Shown piece after piece: positions 13,491-25,100 of a DNA stretch of 64,000 nt (the first letter of the stretch is position 1; each line of letters begins with the position of its first letter). The position numbers were made by a program, and so were the translations under genes. The notes beneath the pieces were generated by a model, which saw only the letters and a program-made list of their open reading frames with translations, made no database searches and was not told the origin of the DNA. The stretch spans positions 21,940,173 to 22,004,172 of the forward strand of contig OZ017798.1 in assembly GCA_963969395.1 (NCBI GenBank). Reading direction: 5' to 3'. This DNA comes from Pseudoscleropodium purum (taxonomy: Eukaryota > Streptophyta > Bryopsida > Hypnales > Brachytheciaceae).

Positions 13491-13950
13491 GGTCGCTTTA
13501 GGGTCAAACCGCCCCGTCCGCCCTCGTACCCATCCGCCCCATTCGCCCAGACCCCCGTCCGCCCAGACCCTGTCCGCCCTCGAACCCGTCCGCCCTCATA
13601 CCCGTCTGTCCCATCCGCCCAGACCCCGTCCGCCCCGATACCTGTCCGCCCTATCCGTCGGATTTGGCGTCTGCCCTGTTCGCCCCGATACCCGTCCGCC
13701 CTGTCTGTTGGATTTGGCGTCCGCCCCGTCCGCCCCGTTACGGCGATGCGTCCGCCCCCCCGAACCGTCCTATCGGGCGGACGCCAGATTTGTCCGCCCG
13801 TGGCCATTCGATCGGGCGGATGGGGCTCTAGGGTTTCGGGGAGGCGGACGGCCGATCCGTCCGCCACCCCCGGCCTGTCCTATCGGGCGGACGGTTTAGG
13901 ACCGTTCGCCCTTATAAGAGGGGCGGACGGGCCGTCCGCATTGTCACTTT
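13491..13950 (+). repeat. GC-rich GTCCGCCC array upstream of the kinase-like gene
   Basis: About 450 bp of degenerate tandem words of the GTCCGCCC, CCCGATACC and GGATTTGGCGTC type form a CpG-island-like block in otherwise AT-rich DNA. It lies just upstream of the kinase-like gene, in the same relative orientation as the array upstream of the transposase gene. The long ORFs on both strands here are a by-product of the repeat composition, not genes. Confidence 0.6.
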
Positions 13951-16772
13951 TGCTTTGTCCCTTGTGAATGCAAGGTGGAGTAGAGAGCTTGGTGGTTCAT
14001 CCTCCATTGGCTCCTTTCCGAGGCAAGGCAAGAGTAGTTTATTGGGGCCTCTTTGTTGCCAATTTTTTGGACACTTGCGCGTGAATTCAATTTCAAATTA
14101 AAAAATTTGATCTATATCAATTTCATTTGTCACGATGACGAAGGGGAAGAAGAAGGTTGCGAAGCTTAAACATGGAGAGGGACCATCAAACTTGGAAGTA
14201 GCTCGCTAGAGTCCTTCGGAGGAATGCAAAAAATGCATGATTGAGCGCATCGTTCAATTTTATGAATCGGAAACAATATTGTCTTTAGACAATAAGTACA
14301 TCAGATATCAAGAGGAGTGCGTGTCTAAATTCAAGGTAGACATGACACAAATGTTGTTGTATGCATTGAATGTGGCGAAGTGGCATGACGAAATGCATAA
14401 AACGTACTTCACCAAATGTTTGGAGAACAAGGTTCATGACGCTTTGTGGAATTCCAAAGTCATTTTGGTTAAATATGGCAAAGAATATCGACCCAATGAC
14501 GCCCAGTTTGAAGAAGTGATTCTAAAAGCGAACTTATTTAGGGGGCGATGTGCTCCATTCGCCAAAAAGCACAATCGAGTTGGTTCAATTGGTTGGTGGA
14601 AAAGCAATGATGGAGTTGCTGAAGCGGAAAGGAACAAACGGCACCTCATAGCACTTCCAGATACAGCACGCGTGATTGCTGTTGATGATAGAACGATGAG
14701 AGGTGGATATGCAACGATTCGAAAGGTTCGTATTGAAGGATGTCCAGGAATACTTCCTTATTGGGAGTTTGCGGCAAAGAAATCCATTCACCACCAAACT
14801 CGACCCGATCTTGCAAAGTTAGAACATCAAAATGAATCAATCGCTGTTCGAATTCCATACGCGGGTGTGATACAGTTTGCTACGGTGCACGGAACGACGT
14901 GTGAAGGTTATGCGTATTGGTGGAATGGTGGAACTCTTCGACAAATGTTGAATATGGATAAGGACTTTCCAGACAACATTCAAATTCGTTTGATATATAC
15001 GAATCCAACCGAAGAGGAGGTTGTAAAAGCTCACCATTTAGGACGATATCGGAAGAAGCGCACGGAGTTGACATGGGCGTTTATGCATATAATGTATGCA
15101 GTGCATCTTGTTGGACATTTGCACAATGATCTTTCTCCGAACAACATCTTGTTGCATTTTCCAGAGGATGAGTCATGTGTGTACATTGGAGTTTGCGATT
15201 GGATCATGACCACCTTAGCTTCTCAGCCAATGAAGTCTTTGTACACATTCACATCAGCAAATGAGATGAAACAGACTTTGTAGAGGAGATGGTGGGTGCA
15301 TCCACGTATTGCATATTTGCATAAAGCAGGTGTAGATGTGGAAGTCATTTCGATGTATTCACGTAAGTCGGAAGAGTATGCCATTCAAAAAATTGCTCAG
15401 CGGATGAATGGAAACAACATGTCAGAGGCGTATTTCAACTTGCTACTTAAAACACCTAGTGCGACACAATTTGCCTTTCATGACTTTACAAAAGTGTTTT
15501 ATGCTTACTTGAAGCGCATTTCTTCGAAGACTAACGATGAAAATACTAGTTTGGCCCATATGATTACGCGATTTTCTAATACATATCGTTGGCTGATGCT
15601 AGATGTCACAGTACAGGGTAGGTAAATTCCCCATTATACTCACAAAAATCGCTCTAGAGTATAACTAAGTGACTCTAAAGATCGAACCCACGAGATCCTG
15701 TGAAGTATCTAGCTCTATTAAGCAGTTAAGCTCAGTTAGTATCCCAATCTTACTTTCCGGTCCTAGATCTAGAACCAGAAATACCACCACACCGGATAAC
15801 TATAGACCGGATTTCCCCTTCTTCCGGTCCTACTAACTATCCGGTCCATACAAATATCCAAATCCCAGGATCTTACAACTTCCGATCCTGGAAATCCGTC
15901 CTGACCAATCCGGTCGGGATGGTCATCCTGTATCCGTAATCCTATCCGGTTTAGTTTTGCCTCTGTTTCACCATCAGAGGGGTCGCCGCTTACATTTGAG
16001 AGTGGTAGGCCCACCACTCCTTCCGTGACTTATAGTGGCTGAAGACCCACTGTCCTACTTCCTAAACTCCTAAGTTAATCCGGATCCGATTTGGTCCTTC
16101 ACAACAACCCAGATAGCAATCCGGGTTGTAGGTCACACAAAGACCCCACATTCGACCCTCTCATACTACAACGACCTTGATGCTACTTCCGATCCGTGCG
16201 AAGACAAGTGGTTACAAGTGTACCCGTCCGTTCCAACATCAACTAAAGTTCTTCCGTTTACCAACTAAGGCGGTAAGACCTCACAGGAGATCGGATACTC
16301 GACCGGATTTCCCACCCGGGAGTTCTAGCGCAGCTAAGGAATCCCTCCCTACCCGCCTAGCCTAACAACGGCTTTCTCACCCGGAATCTCAAACTCTAGA
16401 CGTGCTAAGGAACTAAGTTCACTCCCAACTCTTAGATACCTACTCACATGCACCTAGGATCGGAAAAGAAACACCAAGGGGAGAAATCACTCGCAAACCG
16501 GCTCGTACTATCCTAACTCCACATTATACAATCCTGTTGCGCTGGAGAGAGACACACAATGAGGAGAAGAGAAAGGTACAAAAAATTTGCAAAATGAAGA
16601 CTCCCAGTTCCCATCGCAGAAACCGATTTATATACAAAGGGTAAAAACCCTAAAAGCACAAAAAGGAGCGGAAAACCCGTGGGGGTCCGCCGCCACCCTA
16701 ATCTAACTTCCGGCTAACCTAGTACTGTTGAGCCGGATCCGCTCCTACTCCTAACTGAAATCAAAATCCTAT

Positions 16773-18431
16773 CTACTCTACAACCCTAGATCCTATTGTC
16801 GGGCTTCCGCTCTCCGGAACTAGCTGCTCGAAGACTTCACTCAAGTTCCGGTTCCGTTTTCCCTCCGTAGGGTTAGATCCGGGTGAAGACTCCAAATCGA
16901 TTGTAATATCCGGTCTCGTGCCCGGATTCTCAGTCCGTGCTGACTTCTTGGACTCGGGAGTCCAATCCTTCCCACCCTTCGGAACGGTCGCATCCGGAAT
17001 GGAATCCGGTAGCGAGAGGTCCGAGAGGTGTATCCCCTTGGAGCACGTTGCTCCAGTCAGCTTCCGGCTGCTTTCCTCAATCCGGTCCGCAGCCTTCCGT
17101 CCCTCCATCATCGCCGTCTCCACATGCTCAACAAAGTCGGTGAGAATCCGGACCATCTGGGAACCGGATAGTTTCTTCTCCTCGTGCATCTTCTCGTCGA
17201 AGAGCTTCGCTTTGGTGGTGGCCGTTCCGGTATCTCCTAGGATGGCCTTGATCTGCTCGGCTATCTTCCGAGTCTCCTCCGCCATCTCCCGGGTGGCCGT
17301 CACGTCTTCCCGATAGGCAAAGAGAGTTGCCTTCAGGGTGTCCACCTCCTCCTGCAACCGGCGGATCTCCGCTTCCTGTTTCCGGGTCTCTTCCGGATTG
17401 GTGATGCACTCCGCCACCTGTTCCGCCAACTTACTGTCCGGTGGCGCATCTACCAACTTTCCGATCGCCGAAAGCGTCCTATGCTTGACCTCCCAATCCG
17501 CACTGATGTTGCAGAGGAGGTTGATAAGACCGTTGAACGGATCTTGCATTTCCGGGTCTTCCCCGGAAACGGTCTTCTCGGCTTCCGGTCTCTCTTCCGG
17601 GGCCAGTTTGTCATGACCGGGAGGCGTCCCACGCTTGTTTGGAGGCGTCAACTTTTGTCGCTTGATGGGCGGCATCGGCTCCTCCTCTTCCTCGCTCGAC
17701 TCCCAGTCTGAACCGGAATCGGATTCGGCCTCGTCATCCATTTCCGACTCCCCATACTTCAGGAGGACTTCTGGAGTCCTCCACACCTTCTCCTCCGCGT
17801 CGGTGAGGACTTGGTTTTCCCAATAGAGGTGGAAGAGGTAAGGGCACACTAGACTGGCCCTCTTCTTCCCAACTCTACTAACGAGTTGGGTCACGAGATC
17901 GGAAATGATCCGTGCCCAGTCCACTTTCCGGGTACCACTTAGGGCACCGAAAATCGTGTTGCCAAGGGTGATCGTCACCCTGGTCGGCTTTTCCGGGTGA
18001 AGGACCGGAACCAAGAACTGCAGAAGCTGACGGTGTTGGTCATCCACGCAATCCTTGACCGCGTATCCGTCCTTCGGGTTGACGGCCCCCTGGAACTTGC
18101 CTCGGACAAACTCATCCTTCCGGTTTGCCATTCCTAACCCTCCTGCCCGGAAACCATAAACACCTCTCCACATTCCCTCGTTCCAGCGGATGGGAGTTCC
18201 TCTCATGGTGTTGTCAAACTGGTTGGACAGCTTTCCGAGGAGCTCCTTGACCATTCTCTCCTCCCTAAAACCCCAGGGTTTCTCGGCAAACCCTAGGCAA
18301 CCTATAGAGGTGAGATCCTCCATGAGTTGAGACTTTTCCGGCTCTGTGGAGGGAATAACCGGAATGACTTTCCGGAGCTTTACCTCGCCTCCAGAGGGAC
18401 TCGCTGGTCTAGACCTACGTAGCGGCGGCAT
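16773..18431 (-). CDS. Unrecognised 552-aa protein encoded in the LTR-like insertion
   Basis: This is an uninterrupted ORF starting at the ATG at 18431 (MPPLRRSRPASPSGGE). The N-terminal half looks globular, with WNEGMWRGVYGFRAGG and VTITLGNTIFGALSG blocks. The middle (about residues 235-330) is acidic and Pro-rich with a nuclear-localisation-like PPIKRQKL. The segment at about 350-420 is heptad-rich and probably coiled coil (ETRKQEAEIRRLQEEVDTL). The tail is low complexity. It shows no reverse transcriptase, protease, integrase or zinc-knuckle motif. It could be a Gag-like or accessory protein of a large retrotransposon. I do not recognise the family by name, so the product is left hypothetical. 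Confidence 0.6.
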   Translation of the reverse strand: MPPLRRSRPASPSGGEVKLRKVIPVIPSTEPEKSQLMEDLTSIGCLGFAEKPWGFREERMVKELLGKLSNQFDNTMRGTPIRWNEGMWRGVYGFRAGGLGMANRKDEFVRGKFQGAVNPKDGYAVKDCVDDQHRQLLQFLVPVLHPEKPTRVTITLGNTIFGALSGTRKVDWARIISDLVTQLVSRVGKKRASLVCPYLFHLYWENQVLTDAEEKVWRTPEVLLKYGESEMDDEAESDSGSDWESSEEEEEPMPPIKRQKLTPPNKRGTPPGHDKLAPEERPEAEKTVSGEDPEMQDPFNGLINLLCNISADWEVKHRTLSAIGKLVDAPPDSKLAEQVAECITNPEETRKQEAEIRRLQEEVDTLKATLFAYREDVTATREMAEETRKIAEQIKAILGDTGTATTKAKLFDEKMHEEKKLSGSQMVRILTDFVEHVETAMMEGRKAADRIEESSRKLTGATCSKGIHLSDLSLPDSIPDATVPKGGKDWTPESKKSARTENPGTRPDITIDLESSPGSNPTEGKRNRNLSEVFEQLVPESGSPTIGSRVVE

Positions 18432-18596
18432 TCCCCCTTCAATCTATCTCACTCTCTCCTAGCCGCACGTCCCGTTCCTCACGTTCTCTCTCTGATCTCA
18501 ACCGGAATCAAAGCCTACAGCACACAAACGCGAAAACTTGACCTACGCGCGCTCAAGCTCGAGTTTTTAGAAGGGGGTGCAACAGTGAAGGCTCCT

Positions 18597-18605
18597 CCTT
18601 ATATA
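18597..18605 (-). promoter_or_regulatory. TATA box of the LTR-like element
   Basis: TATATAAGG, read on the minus strand, lies about 170 bp upstream of the ATG at 18431. It is followed by a GC-rich leader, a typical pol II core promoter layout. Confidence 0.5.
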
Positions 18606-18891
18606 GTCTCTGGACCCTTTCCAGTTTGGTCATCATGAATCCGGTTCACCATCATAATCCGGTCCTAGACCTAATCCGTGTTGCATTCCGTTTCCGTCGT
18701 TAGTTACTCCTGACCGGATTAGATCCAAGAGGCCCACTACTTCACGTTCCGTACTAATTTTGAGTTTTCCTTCTCCACCTAATCGGATCCGGTTCCCTAA
18801 TGGCTAGTTTCCGTTCCTATTTTGGTGCATACTAAGAAAATCAAAATTTTAAGCCGCGACACTAGATGAACATTTCCGCCATTTATATTAG

Positions 18892-19376
18892 ATTGGTAGT
18901 GCAGAAGTAGTAGTTGAATAGGTTATATAGGCATTAAAAATTAGTTTAAAAATATAGAGTTGGAATGAAAAAAATTATATGTGCAATTAGCCAAATGTGC
19001 ACAATGTATGGTATTCTACATTAAATTGAATACATTTTGCCCATATTGATTATGTTTGTATTTGTATTGATCTCGATTTTTTAAATAGTATATATATATA
19101 TTTGAAGTCACAAACTTTTTTAGTTTGCCTTCTGAAAATGAATTGAAATTTTTTCATAGTTTCAAGACTATCATGGACTCATGGTCAAACTTTATAATCT
19201 TTTAAATTGTTTAAAGATTAAGGGAGTGACCGCGGGGCAGTTTGGATAGGGTGGTCGGGGGAAATAGGGCTGTCAAAGCGGACGGGGTGACAGGCTGACG
19301 TTGCGTCCGCGGGGACCGCGAATGTCAGCGGACGCTGCGGACACATCGTCCACGTCTGGACGTCGTGTCAACCCTG
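18892..19376. repeat. hAT right subterminal and terminal region
   Basis: An AT-rich stretch leads into a GC-rich end (19230-19376) with repeated GCGGACG words. The last 60 bases, reverse complemented, begin CAGGGTTGACA and run GACGTCCAGACG, TGTGTCCGCAGCGTCCGC. This is nearly the left end of the miniature at 22300. Confidence 0.8.
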
Positions 19377-20923
19377 CTTTCTGGCAACCAACGCCTAGTC
19401 CCACCATATGTCTGCTTCCCCAGCTCCATAGAGTGCTGTGCATCCAAGTTTGAACCGCACCAAGGACAAGCAACAAATCCTTGATGGGAAAATCCACCAA
19501 CCACCCCATAGCCGAGAAAATCATGAATCGTCCATAGGAGCATGGCCTGCAATGTGAATGCTCTTGCTGAGACTTCCTTTGCTATGTCATAAGCTGGAAC
19601 ACCTTCCCACAATTGCAATAACTCTTCTACTAGTGGCTCTAAGTACACATCAAAATTTTCACAGGTGATAGACTGCCTCCCCAGGATCAATAAAGACAAC
19701 ATGATGAAGAACTTCTTCGTGCTCAACCAAGGTGGCAAATTATAATTCAGTAGAAGCACCGGCCAAGTAGACCAGTTGGACCGATTCTGCTTATACGGAT
19801 TCACCCCATCTGCGGCTAGAGCGAAATGGATATTTCTAGGGTCGTTGCTAAAAGTGGGGTCAACATTTTCGTAAAAATGCCGCCATGCCTTTGAGTCACA
19901 GGGATGCCGGACCAAACCATCCCCGCCTTCCCGATCGCTCCTATTCTCGGAATGCTAGAGCATCAGTTTTGAAATGCTGGGGCTCCTGAACATTCTTTGT
20001 AGTCTTGGTATGATGGGGAAGTGCCTCAGAACCTTCACAGGTAACATCTTGCTTTCCTCATCTCTATACCTAGGCCCATCACATTGAGGGCACTGCATTG
20101 CATCTGCGTGTAAGCCTCTAAAAAGGATGCAACCTATTTGACAAGCATGTATGCTTGTGTAGGCAAGTCCCAATGTTTGTGTCAAAGAACGTGCTGCGTG
20201 GTAGTTCTTCGGCAAACAATTCCTGTCAGGCAATATGTGACCATGTAAGATATTGAACAACTCGTCCGCAAAGGTATTACTGACTCCATGCACTATGCAC
20301 AAGTTCATAAGCAAAATTGTGGTTGCTAGCTTTGTGCACTTGGCGCCACTAAAAAGATCTTGAATTGCCTCTTGTAAGTGGCGAGGATCAAATTGTCGGT
20401 CCTCCCAAGCGGCTTCTCCAATTTCACCAGCAGGCACCCCATCAGCAAGACCTTCGTCATTCTCTGATGGGCCTTGCATTGACCCAATGCTACACTCATC
20501 GTGCAGTGAATCGGTGGTCATGAAGGCTTCTGCCACTTCTTCAAGAACTCTGTCTTCAATATCATTTGTTCCATCGTCATGAATGAATACATTCTCAAGG
20601 ATCCCTCGCGTATCCACTTGGGCATCCACACCCACGCTACAGTTGTCATGGGAGCCCCAGAATTCGTCCTCCCATTCATTGTCAGACAAGTCTCGAGTGC
20701 CAAGCCCTCTCCACACCCTGAACCGTGGATGCTGTCCATTTCGCATGAGGTGTTCCCGCACATTTTTTATGAGCAGCTTGCGTTGACCTTGGCAATCCAT
20801 GCACGGGCAATGGATTCTGGAAGCATTGAGTTGACGAGCTCGCTGAAACTCGCGAATCCATAATCTCTCATCGCGGAGACGTTGCCTTTGTGGATTTGAA
20901 AGGGGCAAGCGCGTTGGTAGCAT
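19377..20923 (-). pseudogene. CACTA tnp2 transposase, N-terminal half, with a nonsense codon
   Basis: This is the start of the tnp2 gene, whose other half lies beyond the hAT insertion. The N-terminus (about residues 20-95) has the transposase-associated domain with CPCMDC and a W-rich stretch (RVWRGLG). It then has CPQCDGPRY and VLRHFPIIPRLQRMF, which are typical of tnp2. An in-frame TAG at 19957-19955 sits where relatives often have Trp. The same frame resumes with LVRHPCDSKAWRHF and ALAADGVNPYKQ, the latter holding the first catalytic Asp. Further on are DFLGYGVVGGFSHQGFVACPWCG and GTRRWLPE, where the hAT cuts in. The chosen start, MLPTRLPLSNP at 20923, is the first Met of a long open frame. 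Confidence 0.88.
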
Positions 20924-22143
20924 TTTGATCGTACACTTCTGAACTTCAACAACTACACGAGGATGTCATTTTCAAATGTGAGTTCCAAAATTTTTCTGAG
21001 TACTGACCTTGACAACAGAATTATGGAATGCCAAAAAATTTCCAAGCAAACCACACTTAAATTTCTTCACATGCAATGAAAACAAACTACGATATGACTG
21101 TTGTGAACTCATAGCCAACTTCATGAAAGTACAAAATGATTGAAGAGCCCGAAGGTCAACTGAGTGACAACTACATACAACTACAGAATGACTTCAACGA
21201 GTTAATACCTAGTCATTTACCAACGTCTCTCATTCTCAAACAAAGTAATGACTTCGCAGGGTTCACGTTGAGTCCTTACCTTGTCTACTTCATTGCACAA
21301 TGACGTAGTCCATATAATTTCAAGGGGAAGTCCACACTTGAATACAATTTTTCTGACATGTACATAGCATCCCCTTCATTTCACATGGCTTCTCAACACA
21401 ACAAGAAACTGAAGGAGAATGTACATGGGCAACGTAGCATATGCACAAGGAACCACAACATGGCATGTAAGGGAAAATAGAAGAACTTTTGAAAGCACAG
21501 TAATTCAAATTAAGACTGTCGGATCATCTTGCAGAGCATCGTGAAGTACAACATTTAGTGCTTGAGGTAAGTTCGGCATAATTCTGAAGACATATGAGCA
21601 GTTTAGGGTTGAAAGCACTTAAGAAATTCAGGGTTCATTGAAAGGCAATTTCTACAATAAAAGGCTAACACTCCGTGCCCTCAAAGGCAATCCCACAAAA
21701 TTATCACCGACGCAGAGCACGGACATTGCTCTCATGATTGACGTCCACAAGAAAAGGACCAAATTCAGTGGACATTTATTACCGTATCAAGAGGTGATTC
21801 TCTGCCGTCGTTCTATAGCGACACAGAGTACTGGCTACTATAGGCTTCTTCGTTATTCACTTTAGCGGAATTTCTTCAACGACGCTAGGAAGGTAGCAAA
21901 ATCAAGATTCATGACAAAGCCGGCTCTTTTGCATTCTGCTATTTGATCGCAGCTGCGGCACGCGGTCATCACTTCTCTTCCTGTGACAAACGTCCAATCA
22001 CTTAGGCGCCTGCAAGATAGTGACGGAGCAGGAAAAAGGTGTGCATACCCTTGTTTCTTGGTAACGCGGTGCTTGTGAACATCAATCCCTACAGTACTAT
22101 TGTTGGGCACTACGGACATTTCACTAACCTAATTCAAAAGCAG
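20924..22143. promoter_or_regulatory. Divergent intergenic region between the two CACTA genes
   Basis: This separates the minus-strand tnp2 start from the plus-strand second gene. It contains TGACTA/TAGTCA-type words (about 21110-21310) like those at the element's termini. It also likely holds an upstream 5' untranslated exon of the second gene, since AAAAGCAG just before 22144 looks like a splice acceptor. Confidence 0.45.
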
Positions 22144-25100
22144 ATGGAGGAAGAGAAGACGGCAACAGGAGACGAGGGAAAGTCTGCCTACGAATTAGAA
22201 CGAGACAAGCGTGTGCAGCTCTTACGGCAAAAACTGAAGCCTATGGAGGTGGCCATCCAAAGAATGTAAGTCCTCAGCCTTCTGTTCTTCATGCAGTGGC
22301 AGGGTTGACAGGACGTCCGAACGCGGATGCTGTGTCCGCAGCGTCCGCCAGTCCTCCGTCCGCCTGTCCGCCCGTTTGCCCGATTACGGCCGTCCGATCG
22401 ACGCACGGACTGATCTGGTCTGCACGATCTGGGCGTCCGCCCCGCCTGTCCGCTTTCCGACGACGGTCGGGACGCTGCGTCCGCTAGCGTCCGTGCGTCC
22501 GGACGTCTGGAAAATGGATGCTATTTTGGGGTGGACGTTCAAATTCGTCAACCCTGTGCACTGGAGTTCTTGTGCAATTTCTGTCCGCTTTTCTTGTTTC
22601 TTGCTCAACTGCTACATTAATTGGTCTCGGAAGCCGAGTCCTGTCATTGTATAGTAGACTTCCAGTTGCAGCGTACTACTCATGTATGACTGTATTTGTT
22701 ATTCTAGTAGCGCTCGAGTCATTGTAGAGTCATACATTAGTTTAGTGGGCATAAATTAGTTGAATAAGTTGAGGAGTACTAGAAAACCGCCACGTTGCAC
22801 ACGTGTGGCGGCTGTATGGCGGCGTACGGAGGCTGCAAAGGCTAGCGAAACCCTAAACCCATTCTAAGGCACGAACTTTGGAGTAGAGAGTTTGTCGACA
22901 TTCACGGTAGCATGCGCTCTTGTATTTTGTTTGACCTACCTCGTAGCGACGTATTGGACTGTAGTAAGCTGTGAATTCATGTGTGTAGGACAAAGGATTT
23001 GAATCCCCAGAAAGAAGTATTGCTTGAGGCAACCAATGCAGGAAGGGGTCACATTGCAAGAGAAAACTTTGGATTGCCCAGACGAAGTCATCTGACGTTG
23101 CCAGTGAGGGGAAACGCACGACGCAGGAGCAAGCGCGTGCAGAGGAGGGGCAAAATGAGTGTAGATGCGGCTTCCTCTTCCGACGAAACCAAAACAGACG
23201 ACGAAGGTATTGCCGCAAGTATGATGACTCTAGCAATTGTGTGTGCACATGTTCAGAGCAAGGTGACCTCGGAGGTCCCGCCTACAGGTAATTTGCCCTT
23301 CTCGCGGTGTGGGCCTCCTCGTACGCTGAGTAGGGTTTGTAAACGTCATCGTAGTGGAGAATGGTACGTATAGAAGTTGCATTCTGTGACGGCTATAGTG
23401 TGATTTGTTTTGTTAGAAAAGATGGCGGTTTTTACTTCACTGTATACACGCTGTAGTTCAAGTAAAACTCTTGGATAGAGAAGCAAATTTGACTCACAAT
23501 TGTACTTCTTCTTTACTTGCAAGATGGAAGAGCAATGCCACACAGGGAAGGACTTGAGTGGTTTAGGGTTGCTGATGAAAATATTATTGGACGTGGATGC
23601 AGGTAAAGCTAATACGATGCAAGTGTTTGACTCAGAGGACGATGACTTGGACGCTGAGGAGAACCTCATCGACAAAAGGCAAAAGCGCAAGAGAGTCGAC
23701 GTGCAAATGCGGTCCCCTATACAAATTCACCAACCGCGGTCTCCAATTGCACAACGCGCCTCAAAAGTACCATCGCAAGCAGGGCTTCTATATGCTGGGA
23801 ATTGGCAATGGGTGCCTAACGGCCAATGGATGCAGCTACCGCAAATGCAGCCACCGCAGTGGGGTGCTAGGCCACAACCTTCCTCAGCTCCCTATCCGGA
23901 TAGGTGGGTGGGAAATTCTCTAGGACAAGACTTTAGCAATGCAGGCGAAATGTCTGCAGATAGCGTGGGGAGGGCATCGCGACGTCTGAAACGCAGCATC
24001 TATAATGAGGGAAGGAGGGAGCGGAGCAGGGTTGGCAAAAAACCCCACAGCATCACAGTCACTGATGACGGAGAAATTGATGCTGGTTGTGTGGGGAAAA
24101 ATGCTTGAGACAGCTCAGTGAGGACATATGTGCCACGTATTCTTGACATGAGTATCATAGATTGGGAAAAACAAAAGCATGAGAGCGTACAAAAGTTGAG
24201 GAATACCCTGGACAATGACTTCGAGTACTTAGGCAACAAGTTGAGCATACTGGGCTTCAGGAATGCCATCAAGAGGTACTTGAAGACAGAGCGCTCTAGG
24301 TTGAAGGCTCATTTCCTAAGCAGCGCAGAAGATGAATGCCCATCTCACGTGAATCCAGATCAGTGGAGTAGGTTGCAGGATTATTGGAGTACAGAGACGC
24401 AACAGAAGAAAGCAGCGACAATGGCCCATGCAAGGAGGCAAGTGAAGAATTTCTCCGCTATGGGCCGAAAAGGGAAAGCCGGAAAGGAGGCAGAGTTGGT
24501 GAGATTAGGGTTCTCCATTTTCCATGTTCGGAAGATAGTATTACCTTTCTTCTTGCTTGTTCTGTGCTTTCACTTGTAAAGAATATGTGCAAATGAATAT
24601 GCCGCGTTTGAATGCTATTACCATGTTGGATGCAGAAGGAGGGAAGGCCTACCAACTCAGGACTAATGGACATTGCAGATGGAATGCAGTTATCTACAGG
24701 CCATGTTGGACGCGGATCGGTGAGGCCCTTTGAACTTCTCTCACATTTTATGTTTTCATGTTGCTAAACAATGAGTGGCGTCATCTCTACAGTGGTTGTA
24801 GCGCAATCATGACCCAGTCGCATTTTCTGTTGTACGTAGGTGGACAAGTCAAAACGTAGTCATTCAGCAGTAGGCAAGTCATTGATCAGTGACCCCATTG
24901 GTAGAAACTTGATAATTGACTAACTCTGGAGTTTCCCTTGTTTGAATGGCAGTTGAGAATTTTAGGGTCTCACTGCAGGAGATTCAGCAAGAATATGTGC
25001 TATAGAGAAGTCTCAGACAGACTTGAAGGGCGAGTTCTCGAAAGTTCTTGTGAGTACAGCAGCTACGAACAACGCAGTAGAAGAGCTGAAGTCAATGTTC

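Larger units (their letters stand above)
15604..18861 (-). mobile_element. LTR-like insertion with 5-bp target duplication, possibly a gene-bearing solo LTR
   Basis: The block begins TGTCACAG at 15604 and ends GCGACA at 18861, giving TG...CA ends with inverted TGTC/GACA tips. The duplication CTAGA lies at 15599-15603 and 18862-18866. Base use changes sharply at both edges: the interior is rich in TCCGG words, unlike the host hAT. I found no second copy of the ends inside, so this is either one very long solo LTR or a non-autonomous retroelement. Read on the minus strand, it has a TATAAGG box at about 18605-18597 before a 552-aa ORF, and another TATATAAAT at about 16637-16628 after it. Confidence 0.65.
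14135..18891 (+). pseudogene. Protein-kinase-like gene carried in the hAT, with two stops and a nested insertion
   Basis: Translation from the ATG at 14135 gives a basic start (MTKGKKKVAK). The same frame continues through two TAG codons (14207-14209 and 15281-15283). It is then cut by the LTR-like element at 15604-18861, and without that element it would end at the TAG at 18889-18891 (WLMLDEHFRHLY). Kinase hallmarks are recognisable but divergent: a glycine-loop-like GGYATIRKVRI, FAAKKS in the place of the ATP-binding Lys, HNDLSPNNILLHF as the catalytic loop with its Asp, and CDWIM where DFG is usual. The first 100 residues match nothing I know. It may be a captured host gene or a second gene of this hAT family. 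Catalytic activity is doubtful. Confidence 0.7.
6274..19376. mobile_element. hAT-superfamily transposon (13.1 kb) inserted in a tnp2 exon
   Basis: The element starts TAGGGTTGAC at 6274 and ends GTCAACCCTG at 19376, giving near-perfect terminal inverted repeats. The 8-bp target duplication CTTTCTGG lies at 6266-6273 and 19377-19384, the length expected for hAT. Both ends (about 100 bp each) match the two ends of the miniature element at 22300-22556, so these are true element ends. Joining the flanks restores the tnp2 reading frame (RRWLPE then RHNYKS). It encodes a broken hAT transposase on the minus strand. It also carries a plus-strand kinase-like pseudogene and, within that, a further 3.26-kb insertion. 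At about 9.8 kb without the nested insertion, it is long for a hAT. Confidence 0.93.

Noticed and set aside
13420..13967. Long overlapping Arg/Pro-rich ORFs on both strands
   Set aside because: They coincide with the GC-rich GTCCGCCC array; repeated CpG words lack stop codons, so open frames arise by composition.
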